Positions 1 to 5,706 of a DNA stretch of 5,706 nt are shown piece after piece. The translations under genes and the position numbers were made by a program. Position 1 is the stretch's first letter. Every line of letters begins with the position of its first letter. The stretch is from Oscillospiraceae bacterium. Its GTDB lineage: Bacteria; Bacillota; Clostridia; Oscillospirales; Ruminococcaceae. The notes below the pieces were generated by a model, which worked only from the letters and a program-made list of their open reading frames with translations, made no database searches and was not told where the DNA came from. The DNA lies in the NCBI GenBank assembly GCA_014796735.1, contig JAAVIG010000091.1, forward strand, positions 1 through 5,706, given 5' to 3'.

Positions 1-402
1 TATGACGCGCTTTTCGATATGATGGGCGCTGAGGCGTTCCAGCGCAATCAGGAAAGGGGTTATATCGAGGTTGCGCCCTTGGCGTATATGAGAGGGCGTA
101 CTCTTGACGACAGTTTTATTATTCTTGACGAGGCGCAGAATACCACTCCCGAACAGATGAAAATGTTCCTGACCCGCCTTGGATTCAACAGCAAAATGGT
201 CATAACGGGTGATATTACTCAGATTGACCTTGCGGACAATAAAAGATCGGGACTTGTGGAGGCTTCAAAGGTGCTCAAAAATATTGAGGGAATAGAGCAG
301 ATAAAGTTTTCGGAAAAGGACGTTGTAAGGCATAAGTTGGTACAGGATATTGTAAAGGCTTATGAGAAGTATGCGGCGGAGCAGTTGAAAAGAGGAAGAT
401 AA
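1..402 (+). CDS. phoH: PhoH-family ATPase, C-terminal part (5' end outside window)
   Basis: These are the last 133 codons of a PhoH (YbeZ-like) P-loop ATPase, read in frame from base 1 to a TAA at 400-402. Visible motifs, numbered from the window start, are the family block APLAYMRGRTL (25-35), the Walker B-type stretch ILDEAQN (41-47), TPEQMKMFLTRLG (49-61), the GDITQID motif (70-76) and DVVRH (107-111), whose Arg is a likely nucleotide-contacting residue. The Walker A lysine and any N-terminal domain lie upstream of the window. PhoH proteins are cytoplasmic, RNA-associated NTPases. In many bacteria the gene sits next to ybeY and its product works with YbeY in rRNA handling, which fits the ybeY gene 19 nt downstream. 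There is no frameshift or missing motif in the visible part. The family assignment is very secure; the exact biochemical role is known only from relatives. Confidence 0.96.
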   Translation, partial: YDALFDMMGAEAFQRNQERGYIEVAPLAYMRGRTLDDSFIILDEAQNTTPEQMKMFLTRLGFNSKMVITGDITQIDLADNKRSGLVEASKVLKNIEGIEQIKFSEKDVVRHKLVQDIVKAYEKYAAEQLKRGR

Positions 403-404
403 AA

Positions 405-415
405 AGGAAAGGTGA
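405..415 (+). promoter_or_regulatory. Ribosome binding site for ybeY (supports GTG start)
   Basis: The purine-rich stretch AGGAAAGGTGA lies in the 19-nt gap after the phoH stop. Its AGGTG core ends 7 nt before the GTG at 422-424, a suitable distance. The other GTG, at 412-414, is in a different frame and meets TAA after 12 codons, so 422 is the believable start. Confidence 0.7.
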
Positions 416-421
416 CTTTAG

Positions 422-802
422 GTGACTTCGAGAACAAAGTCTGCGATTAAAAAAATAGCAATAAAAACAGCGATTGCTTTTATAATACAGGCGGTTATTT
501 ATATTTTTTATAGGTTTGTTTTTAACAAAGAGGTAGATGGGGTAACAATACTGTTTTTCGCTCTTACTGTTTCGGTTATAACGCTTGTATTTAAAGTTAA
601 TCCTCTTTATTGGTTTATATCAACAATTTTTTTATATAAACTGTTTGATTCTATACCTGTTGTCGAAGGAGGTCTCTTTGTCGGAGGAGGTCTTTTTCCC
701 GGACTTGACATATTTTTTGCATTCTTGGCATTTGCCGTAACAGAACTGTTGACATCAATTATCACCCTATTGATAAAAACCTTTGTTTTACATATTCATT
801 GT
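422..802 (+). other. Region encoding the hydrophobic N-terminal domain fused to YbeY
   Basis: This covers residues 1-127 of the YbeY protein. I do not recognise the domain. It begins with a basic stretch (R4, K6, K10, K11, K15), followed by about four hydrophobic segments separated by short polar turns. A Gly-rich loop near 83-95 contains the repeated units VEGGLF and VGGGLF. No signal peptidase site, catalytic motif or HD motif is visible. In Bacillus the multi-pass membrane protein PgpH is encoded at this spot. A remnant of it is conceivable, but I see no HD-domain residues, and the segment reads directly into YbeY. By hand count the DNA at 421-900 is 151/480 G+C (about 31%), against 87/180 (48%) at 961-1140 in the same gene. 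Confidence 0.75.
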
Positions 803-1303
803 AGAAATAAAATAAAGCTTATTATCTCAGACGATGAATCGGCAAAAAAAATATATGACGAAAACGGTGTGGTTCATTCTTTTTTTCTGTACAATAAAAT
901 AAGAAAATGCTGTGCTGCCTCGCTTAAAGAAGAGAAAATTAAAGAAAAAGCGGAGGTGTCCTTGACTATAGTAAGCAACGAGGAAATAAAGGAGCTGAAC
1001 CGTGAACACCGTGAAAAGGATTCCGTTACAGATGTGCTTTCCTTTCCTTTGGGCGAAAACGGCGAATTTGACGTTGATCCCGAGACAAACCGCATTATGC
1101 TGGGGGATATTGTTATCTCCGCGGAAAGGGCGGCGGAACAGGCTAAGGAGTATGGGCATTCCTTTGAGCGTGAAATGTGTTTTCTTGCCACTCACTCAAT
1201 GTTTCACCTGTTAGGGTATGACCATGAGGTGAGCGAAGAGGAGGAAAAAATAATGTTTGATAAACAGAAAAAGGTTTTGGACAAGCTTGGCATAAACAGA
1301 TAA
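422..1303 (+). CDS. ybeY: Endoribonuclease YbeY with N-terminal membrane domain
   Basis: YbeY is a metal-dependent endoribonuclease needed for 16S rRNA 3'-end maturation and 30S quality control. The YbeY domain covers about residues 131-293 of 293. It shows LNREHREKD (192-200, with R197 matching the conserved active-site Arg), TDVLSFP (203-209), LGDIVIS (227-233) and the metal-binding motif HSMFHLLGYDH with H258, H262 and H268. The usual Gly after the first His is Ser. Standalone YbeY proteins are roughly 150-170 residues; this one has about 125 extra N-terminal residues with four hydrophobic segments (about 9-31, 41-57, 62-76, 96-126). Basic residues at the N-terminus and after the last segment predict both ends in the cytoplasm, which would tether the nuclease to the inner face of the membrane. 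The start is GTG with a good ribosome binding site. No ATG occurs in frame between codon 1 and codon 226, so a separate YbeY start is unlikely. The YbeY call is secure; the role of the membrane part is unknown. Confidence 0.95.
   Translation: MTSRTKSAIKKIAIKTAIAFIIQAVIYIFYRFVFNKEVDGVTILFFALTVSVITLVFKVNPLYWFISTIFLYKLFDSIPVVEGGLFVGGGLFPGLDIFFAFLAFAVTELLTSIITLLIKTFVLHIHCRNKIKLIISDDESAKKIYDENGVVHSFFLYNKIRKCCAASLKEEKIKEKAEVSLTIVSNEEIKELNREHREKDSVTDVLSFPLGENGEFDVDPETNRIMLGDIVISAERAAEQAKEYGHSFEREMCFLATHSMFHLLGYDHEVSEEEEKIMFDKQKKVLDKLGINR
662..697 (+). repeat. Imperfect tandem duplication of 18 bp in the YbeY membrane domain
   Basis: Units 662-679 and 680-697 match at 16 of 18 bases and are in frame, encoding VEGGLF then VGGGLF (residues 81-92). 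They form a glycine-rich loop between hydrophobic segments three and four. A small slippage duplication is the simplest origin. Each unit contains a GGAGG core resembling a ribosome binding site, but no suitable in-frame start follows. Confidence 0.8.
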
Positions 1304-1310
1304 AGAGAGG
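1304..1310 (+). promoter_or_regulatory. Ribosome binding site for dgkA (favours ATG at 1316)
   Basis: The sequence AGAGAGG directly follows the ybeY stop. It leaves 5 nt before the ATG at 1316 but only 2 nt before the in-frame TTG at 1313, so the ATG is the better start. Confidence 0.65.
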
Positions 1311-1315
1311 TTTTG

Positions 1316-1801
1316 ATGAATAAGCGTTTCAATTTAATAAACAGCTTCAAATGCGCGTTTAAAGGTATCACCTTTGTGATACAGCATGAAAGGAATATGC
1401 GCATACACATAGTTTTTGTGTTATATGTGGCGTTCTTTTCGGCATTTTACGATCTGTCCAAAACGGATATAGTGCTTTTGGTCATAACCTGCGCTTTGGT
1501 TATGATCTTTGAAATTTTAAACACATCTATCGAGGTCATAGTGGACAAGGTGTCGCCTAAATACAGTCCTCTTGCAAAAGTTGCAAAGGACGCGGCGGCG
1601 GGCGCGGTACTGCTGTCGGCGATCATGGCGGTAATAGTGGGCGTGGTGCTGTTTTTTGATATAGAGCGTTTTAAGCTTATACTGCTGTTTTTCGGCGAAT
1701 GGTCAAATTCGCTTATGTTTATAGGCTTCTCGGCGATAGCCGTTGTATTTATAACCTCGGGAAAAAAAAGAAATTTAAAAGGAAAAATAAACAATGACTA
1801 A
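1316..1801 (+). CDS. dgkA: Diacylglycerol/undecaprenol kinase (DgkA family)
   Basis: This is an integral membrane lipid kinase. Gram-positive members mostly phosphorylate undecaprenol, returning it to the carrier pool for wall synthesis, while Gram-negative ones use diacylglycerol; the sequence alone does not settle the substrate. Numbered from the ATG at 1316 (161 residues), the family residues are present: E25 in QHERNMRIH, the signature E66-x-x-N69-T-x-I-E73-x-x-x-D77, and AKDAAAGAV around K91-D92. Three core helices lie at roughly 32-46, 52-70 and 95-114. Residues about 131-147 add a fourth hydrophobic segment and a basic tail, so the protein is some 35-40 residues longer than typical DgkA. 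The frame could begin 3 bases earlier at a TTG, but spacing favours ATG. The 3' end overlaps era by 8 nt, implying translational coupling. Bacillus has cdd between dgkA and era; it is absent here. Confidence 0.93.
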   Translation: MNKRFNLINSFKCAFKGITFVIQHERNMRIHIVFVLYVAFFSAFYDLSKTDIVLLVITCALVMIFEILNTSIEVIVDKVSPKYSPLAKVAKDAAAGAVLLSAIMAVIVGVVLFFDIERFKLILLFFGEWSNSLMFIGFSAIAVVFITSGKKRNLKGKINND

Positions 1802-2699
1802 ATCGGCTTTTATTGCAATTACGGGACGTCCCAACGCGGGAAAGTCCTCTTTGACAAATTTACTTGTGGGTGAAAAGGTGGCTATCGTCAGCGAAAAGCC
1901 CCAGACCACCCGCACCAAGATCAACGGAATACTTACAAAGGACGAGACCCAGTACGTTTTTATCGACACTCCCGGTATGCACAAGGCAAGGACTAAGCTT
2001 TCCGAGGAAATGGTGAAGTCCATAAAAAACAGCATGGAGGACGTGGACGTCGCGATTTTAATGGTTGACGCCGCGAAAAAGCTGTCCAAGATCGAGGAAA
2101 ATCTTATAGAAAGCTTTAAGTCCCGCGGGCTTAACGTTATCCTGCTTATAAATAAGGTGGATTTAATAAAGGACAAGTCAGAGCTTTTGACTGTTATAGA
2201 CAGTCTTTCAAAGCTGTACGATTTTGCGGAGGTAATTCCCATAAGCGTAAAAAACCGTATAAATACCGAGCTTATACTGCCCGCTGTTGATAAGTTCGCT
2301 AAGGAATCGCCCCATTATTTTCCCGACGATCTGCCTACCGATCAGCCCGAAAAGGTGTGGTTAGCGGAAATAGTAAGAGAAAAGATACTCCGCACCATGC
2401 GCGAGGAAATACCTCATGGCGTTGCGGTACAGATCGAAAGCCTTGAAGAGACCAAAACAAATAAGGGAGAGGATATAGTAGATTTAGGCGTGGTCATAAT
2501 CTGCGAAAAAAGCTCTCACAAGGGTATGCTTATAGGCAAGCAGGGAGCGACGCTCAAAAAAATCGGCTCAATAGCAAGGGCGGATTTAGAGGAGTATTTT
2601 GAAACCAAGGTCAATATGAAAATCTGGGTAAAGGTCAAGGAGGATTGGCGGAATAAGGAAGCCTTTATCCTCGAAATGGGACTGGGAGCGGACGACTGA
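1794..2699 (+). CDS. era: GTPase Era, 30S ribosome assembly
   Basis: Era is a cytoplasmic, partly membrane-associated GTPase that binds the 3' end of 16S rRNA during 30S assembly. At 301 residues it is full length for the family. The G domain shows G1 GRPNAGKSS (11-19), the G2/switch I region with PQTTRTKI (36-43), G3 DTPG (58-61), G4 NKVD (120-123) and G5 SVK (151-153), where many Era proteins have SA-x. The linker has the familiar EIVREKIL (192-199). The C-terminal KH domain carries the RNA-binding GKQG loop (248-251) and the typical IWVKVKEDWRN (277-287). ATG at 1794 is preceded by AAAAGGA at 1777-1783, inside the end of dgkA, which it overlaps by 8 nt. Its TGA shares one base with the recO ATG. 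Position next to ybeY matches their shared role in 16S rRNA 3'-end processing. No anomalies were seen. Confidence 0.98.
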   Translation: MTKSAFIAITGRPNAGKSSLTNLLVGEKVAIVSEKPQTTRTKINGILTKDETQYVFIDTPGMHKARTKLSEEMVKSIKNSMEDVDVAILMVDAAKKLSKIEENLIESFKSRGLNVILLINKVDLIKDKSELLTVIDSLSKLYDFAEVIPISVKNRINTELILPAVDKFAKESPHYFPDDLPTDQPEKVWLAEIVREKILRTMREEIPHGVAVQIESLEETKTNKGEDIVDLGVVIICEKSSHKGMLIGKQGATLKKIGSIARADLEEYFETKVNMKIWVKVKEDWRNKEAFILEMGLGADD

Positions 2700-3451
2700 T
2701 GCTGGTAACGGTTGACGGAATTGTAATAGGGAAGCGGGATATAGGAGAAAATAACTGCTTTCTGGACGTGTTGACCGATCAATACGGCGTTATTGAAGCA
2801 ACGGCTCACGGAGTTAAAAAAGTTAACAGCAAAAACGCTTCCTCGGCGGGGCTGTTTTCCTATTCCAAATTTTGCTTTAACAAGACAAACCTGCGCTATA
2901 CCGTTAACAGCACAGAGCCGATTTGCAGCTTTTTCGGTCTTTCCGCCGATCTGAAAAAATTCAGTCTTGCGGTTTATCTTGCTGACGTAATAAAATACAC
3001 CTCCGCTTCGGAGCAAAGCGGAGAGGATATTCTGCGTTTTTTTGCAATTACTTTATATAAGCTTGAAAAAGAAAACGCGGACTGCGATATTATAAAGGCG
3101 GCGTTTGAATTAAGAATTGCCGCTATGCTGGGATTTTTGCCCGATTTAAGAGCCTGCCGCGGCTGCGGGAAATATGTAAACGGGAAGATGTATTTTTCCT
3201 CTGAGGGAAGCGATCTTATTTGCGAGGATTGTAAAAATAGGGAAAATAATATATACGAGGAGCTTAAGGCGCTTTTGCCCGATCTTCTGCATACAATGCG
3301 GTTTGTTGTGTATTCCGCGTCCGAGAAGGTGTACGGCTTTAATCTTAAGGGCGATACCAGAAAGGAATTTACCGCCTTTGCCGAGGAATACTTGCTGTCG
3401 CAGCTTGGCAGAGGCTTTAAAACACTTGATTATTATAAAAATTTGGCATAA
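2699..3451 (+). CDS. recO: DNA repair protein RecO
   Basis: RecO works with RecR (and RecF) to load RecA on SSB-coated single-stranded DNA and to anneal strands during recombinational repair. The protein is 250 residues, normal for the family. The N-terminal OB-fold part opens with the usual pattern (DGIVIGKRDIGENN at 6-19, then LTDQYGVIEATAHGVKK at 25-41). A helical middle follows. The zinc-binding four-cysteine cluster is complete: C153-x-x-C156 and C175-x-x-C178. The C-terminal GRGFKTLDYY (237-246) is also typical. The ATG at 2699 overlaps the era TGA in a TGATG junction, with GGGAG at 2684-2688 as a weak ribosome binding site, so translation is probably coupled to era. Family members diverge strongly, but size, zinc cluster and place after era make the call secure. 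Confidence 0.95.
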   Translation: MLVTVDGIVIGKRDIGENNCFLDVLTDQYGVIEATAHGVKKVNSKNASSAGLFSYSKFCFNKTNLRYTVNSTEPICSFFGLSADLKKFSLAVYLADVIKYTSASEQSGEDILRFFAITLYKLEKENADCDIIKAAFELRIAAMLGFLPDLRACRGCGKYVNGKMYFSSEGSDLICEDCKNRENNIYEELKALLPDLLHTMRFVVYSASEKVYGFNLKGDTRKEFTAFAEEYLLSQLGRGFKTLDYYKNLA

Positions 3452-3470
3452 CAGCGTTGATTAGTATAAC
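3443..3470 (+). promoter_or_regulatory. Candidate sigma-A promoter for mutS2
   Basis: TTGGCA at 3443-3448 (5 of 6 to the -35 consensus) and TATAAC at 3465-3470 (5 of 6 to the -10 consensus) are separated by 16 bp. Transcription would begin near 3477, giving a leader of about 20 nt that still includes the ribosome binding site at 3484-3488. The -35 box overlaps the last codons of recO. It lies in the only real gap of the cluster (3452-3496), which supports it, but a match this short can arise by chance in A+T-rich DNA. Confidence 0.42.
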
Positions 3471-3483
3471 GCCGTTGAAAGAA

Positions 3484-3489
3484 AAGGAA
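3484..3489 (+). promoter_or_regulatory. Ribosome binding site for mutS2
   Basis: AAGGAA lies 7 nt before the ATG at 3497. This is the first in-frame ATG after the recO stop and gives the usual MutS2 N-terminus, so the start is well supported. Confidence 0.7.
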
Positions 3490-3496
3490 TGTTAAA

Positions 3497-5706
3497 ATGA
3501 ATAAGGAATATAAAAAATTAGAGCTTGACAAGGTTCTGAAGCTTCTTTCGGAAGAGGCTTGGAGCAGCGAATGTAAGGAGCAGTGTCTTAAAATAGAGCC
3601 TGTTTTTGATTTGGAGGAGTGCAGAACACTGCTTAAAAAAACCGACGACGCTTTTGTGCTTTCAAGCAAGTTCGGTACTCCGCGTTTCAGTAATATCAAA
3701 AATGTATGCGCAAGCGTTAAAAAGGCTTCGGACGGAGCTATGCTCTCATTAAGGGAGCTTTTGGATATTGCCGCGGTGCTGAGGGAAATATCGGGGCTTT
3801 GCAGCTGGTATTCCCAATGCGCGGGGATCGAAAGCAGCTTAAGCGAATACTTTGATTTGCTTGTACCCGATAAGGGGTTGGAGGACGCAATAGGCAACGC
3901 TATATTATCCGAGGAGGAAATTTCCGACAGCGCAAGCCCGGAGCTGTCACGAATACGCAGGTCGATCGCGCGGCAGGGTGCGAATATAAGAGAGCAGCTA
4001 AATAAGCTAATAAAAAGCAAGGAAACACAGAAATACTTGCAGGAATCCTTGATAACTCAGCGTGACGGGCGGTTTGTGGTACCCGTTAAGGTTGAGCATA
4101 AAAGCGAAATAAACGGTCTTGTTCACGACGTTTCCTCCAGCGGGGCAACGCTTTTTATCGAGCCTATCAGCGTTGTTGAGGCTAATAACGAAATACGTGT
4201 GCTTGAAGCGCAGGAGCAGGCGGAGATAGAGCGTATTATAAGAAATCTCAGTCAAAGAGCGGGAGAGCGCGCGGAGGATATAACCATAGGTTATGAAAAC
4301 GCCGTGAAACTGGAGATGTTTTTTGCCAAGGCTAACTTTGGCGCTAAAATGAAGGCGTCAACTCCCGAAATTACCGAAGAGCCTATGCTGTTTCTCAATA
4401 AGGCAAGACACCCTCTGTTGGACAGAACGACTGCCGTTCCTGTGACAATAGAATTAGGAACGAAATACAGCTGCCTTATTATAACGGGACCCAATACGGG
4501 AGGCAAGACCGTTTCAATAAAGACGGCTGGACTGCTTACTCTTATGACCGTCTGCGGGCTTATGATACCTGTATCTGAGGGCAGCAGGGTAGGTATTTTT
4601 TCTGACATAAGAGCGGATATAGGAGACGAGCAGAGTATCGAACAAAGTCTGTCTACTTTTTCCTCTCATATGAACAATATTATCAGCATACTTAAGGATT
4701 GCGGGTCAAAGTCGCTGATTCTTCTTGACGAGCTTGGATCGGGTACAGACCCCGTTGAGGGTGCGGCGTTGGCGGTATCGGTGCTGAAAACCTTGAAGGA
4801 TAACGGCTGCTTTGTAATTGCTACTACTCACTATCAGGAGGTCAAGATGTTTGCTCTTGAGGAAGAGGGAGTGGAAAACGCATGCTGTGAATTTGACGTG
4901 GCTACTTTAAAGCCTACCTATAAGCTTATTATAGGTGTACCCGGCAAGTCCAACGCTTTTGCGATCGTGCGCAGGCTTGGTATGGAGGACAGCATCATAA
5001 GGAGTGCCGAGGCTCTTGTCAGCGATGAAAACAAGCGTTTTGAGCATGTGGTGGAGGACTTGGAGAAATCAAGGCAGGAGCTGGAGCTTTTAAAGGCGGA
5101 CATCAGAAAGGAGCAGGAGAAAACAAAGCTGCTTACCGAGCAGATCGAAAAGGAACGTATTGAAGCGGAAAAGGCAAAAGAATTTGAGATATCCAAGGCA
5201 AGGGAAAAGGCAATGAGGATTGTCGAGGAGGTTCGTTTTGAAGCCGATCTGCTTATGGAAAATCTCGAAAAGCTTCGCAAGGAAAAGGAAGCGGCGGATT
5301 TTGCGGAAAAGGTAAAGGCTTCACGTTCAAAGGTAAATACGTCCTTAAATAAAATGTACGATACCGCAAATCCCGTTACGGAAAGAAAGACCGAAAATTA
5401 CAAGCTGCCGCGTCCGTTAAAGCTTAACGACAGGGTAAGACTTTCTGATATCGACAAGACGGGTACTCTCGTTTCTCTTCCCGACAGCTCGGGAAACTGC
5501 TTTGTAATGGTGGGAATACTCCGAACCAAGACCAATGTAAGCAACCTTAAATTGGAGGAGGAAAAGAAAAACACCTCCGCGCCCAAGCCTAAGGGAAGTG
5601 TTAAAAAGCAGATACAGTCTAATGCGACAAGAAGCACGGGAATGGAAGTGGATATCAGAGGCAAGACCGCCGACGAGGGTATAATGGACGTTGAGAGCTT
5701 TTTGGA
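3497..5706 (+). CDS. mutS2: Endonuclease/ATPase MutS2, 3' end outside window
   Basis: MutS2 is a cytoplasmic MutS-like ATPase without the mismatch-recognition domain. In different bacteria it is linked to restraining recombination and, in Firmicutes, to splitting collided ribosomes. There are 736 complete codons, all open. Features in order: helical core with RDGRFVVPVK (189-198) and VHDVSSSGATLFIEP (209-223), both family hallmarks; Walker A GPNTGGKT (331-338); the ABC-type signature region STFSSHM (386-392); Walker B with D411-E412 followed by LGSGTDP (413-419); switch His H445 in TTHYQEVK; PTYKLIIGVPGKSNAF (473-488); a charged coiled coil at about 515-625; a KOW-like segment from about 640 (LNDRV at 643-647) to 690; and the start of the Smr nuclease domain, VDIRG (718-722). 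Family members are about 780-790 residues, so roughly 50 residues, including the rest of Smr, lie beyond the window. It is separated from recO by 45 nt and may have its own promoter. Confidence 0.97.
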   Translation, partial: MNKEYKKLELDKVLKLLSEEAWSSECKEQCLKIEPVFDLEECRTLLKKTDDAFVLSSKFGTPRFSNIKNVCASVKKASDGAMLSLRELLDIAAVLREISGLCSWYSQCAGIESSLSEYFDLLVPDKGLEDAIGNAILSEEEISDSASPELSRIRRSIARQGANIREQLNKLIKSKETQKYLQESLITQRDGRFVVPVKVEHKSEINGLVHDVSSSGATLFIEPISVVEANNEIRVLEAQEQAEIERIIRNLSQRAGERAEDITIGYENAVKLEMFFAKANFGAKMKASTPEITEEPMLFLNKARHPLLDRTTAVPVTIELGTKYSCLIITGPNTGGKTVSIKTAGLLTLMTVCGLMIPVSEGSRVGIFSDIRADIGDEQSIEQSLSTFSSHMNNIISILKDCGSKSLILLDELGSGTDPVEGAALAVSVLKTLKDNGCFVIATTHYQEVKMFALEEEGVENACCEFDVATLKPTYKLIIGVPGKSNAFAIVRRLGMEDSIIRSAEALVSDENKRFEHVVEDLEKSRQELELLKADIRKEQEKTKLLTEQIEKERIEAEKAKEFEISKAREKAMRIVEEVRFEADLLMENLEKLRKEKEAADFAEKVKASRSKVNTSLNKMYDTANPVTERKTENYKLPRPLKLNDRVRLSDIDKTGTLVSLPDSSGNCFVMVGILRTKTNVSNLKLEEEKKNTSAPKPKGSVKKQIQSNATRSTGMEVDIRGKTADEGIMDVESFL

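Noticed and set aside
481..486. Perfect TATAAT near the start of ybeY
   Set aside because: No -35-like sequence at the right distance and no TG extension; it lies in A+T-rich coding DNA for a membrane segment.
749..777. TTGACA-N17-GATAAA, a possible internal promoter just before the YbeY domain
   Set aside because: The -35 is perfect but the -10 matches only 4 of 6. No credible start codon with a ribosome binding site follows in the YbeY frame: there is no ATG before codon 226, and the GTG at codon 150 has no ribosome binding site and lies inside the domain.
1762..1769. Run of eight A near the dgkA end, a possible programmed frameshift site
   Set aside because: A -1 slip ends at the TGA at 1795-1797 after a short basic tail, and a +1 slip stops at 1776-1778, so neither joins dgkA to era. 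No stimulating structure is evident.
3450..3477. Weak hairpin or direct repeat (GCGTT/AACGC; AACAGCGTTG and AACGCCGTTG) between recO and mutS2
   Set aside because: The stem is only 5 bp with a 9-nt loop and no U-run, so it is not a terminator. The direct repeat matches at 8 of 10 bases only, and overlaps the candidate promoter.
3433..4020. Open frame of 195 codons on the minus strand
   Set aside because: It lies opposite clear MutS2 coding sequence, has Ser/Leu-rich low-information content typical of a shadow frame, and has no recognisable domain. The same holds for the other minus-strand frames in the window.

Overview
The window is one strand of a compact housekeeping operon, all genes on +, in the order phoH (3' end), ybeY, dgkA, era, recO, mutS2 (cut by the window end). 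The order phoH-ybeY-dgkA-era-recO is the classic Firmicutes cluster. The proteins, the codon use (many AGA/AGG and ATA codons) and the mid-range G+C suggest a Clostridia-type genome, perhaps in the Ruminococcaceae/Oscillospirales range. That lineage is inferred from general resemblance, not from a search.

Layout: 1-402 is the last 133 codons of a PhoH-family ATPase. 422-1303 is YbeY, the 16S rRNA maturation endoribonuclease, here carrying an unusual hydrophobic N-terminal extension of about 125 residues. 1316-1801 is a DgkA-type lipid kinase with an extra C-terminal helix. 1794-2699 is the GTPase Era. 2699-3451 is the recombination mediator RecO. 3497-5706 is MutS2, open to the end of the window and stopping just inside its C-terminal Smr domain. 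Spacing is very tight: 19 nt (phoH/ybeY), 12 nt (ybeY/dgkA), an 8-nt overlap (dgkA/era), and a shared base in TGATG (era/recO). The only sizeable gap, 45 nt before mutS2, holds a reasonable sigma-A-like promoter. No stretch above 300 bases lacks a gene, and I saw no RNA genes, CRISPR or mobile elements.

How the genes fit together: PhoH/YbeZ, YbeY and Era all act in small-subunit ribosome maturation. MutS2 in Firmicutes is linked to rescue of collided ribosomes as well as to recombination control. RecO acts in RecFOR repair, and DgkA recycles lipid carriers or phosphorylates lipids. Compared with Bacillus, two genes usually found here are missing: pgpH (yqfF) between phoH and ybeY, and cdd between dgkA and era.

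The point most worth a second look is the membrane-embedded YbeY. It appears to be a single uninterrupted protein in which about four predicted transmembrane segments precede a complete YbeY domain with intact metal-binding histidines. The DNA for this added part, extending into the first YbeY residues, is markedly A+T-richer than the rest of the same gene. Nothing else in the window looks like a new system.
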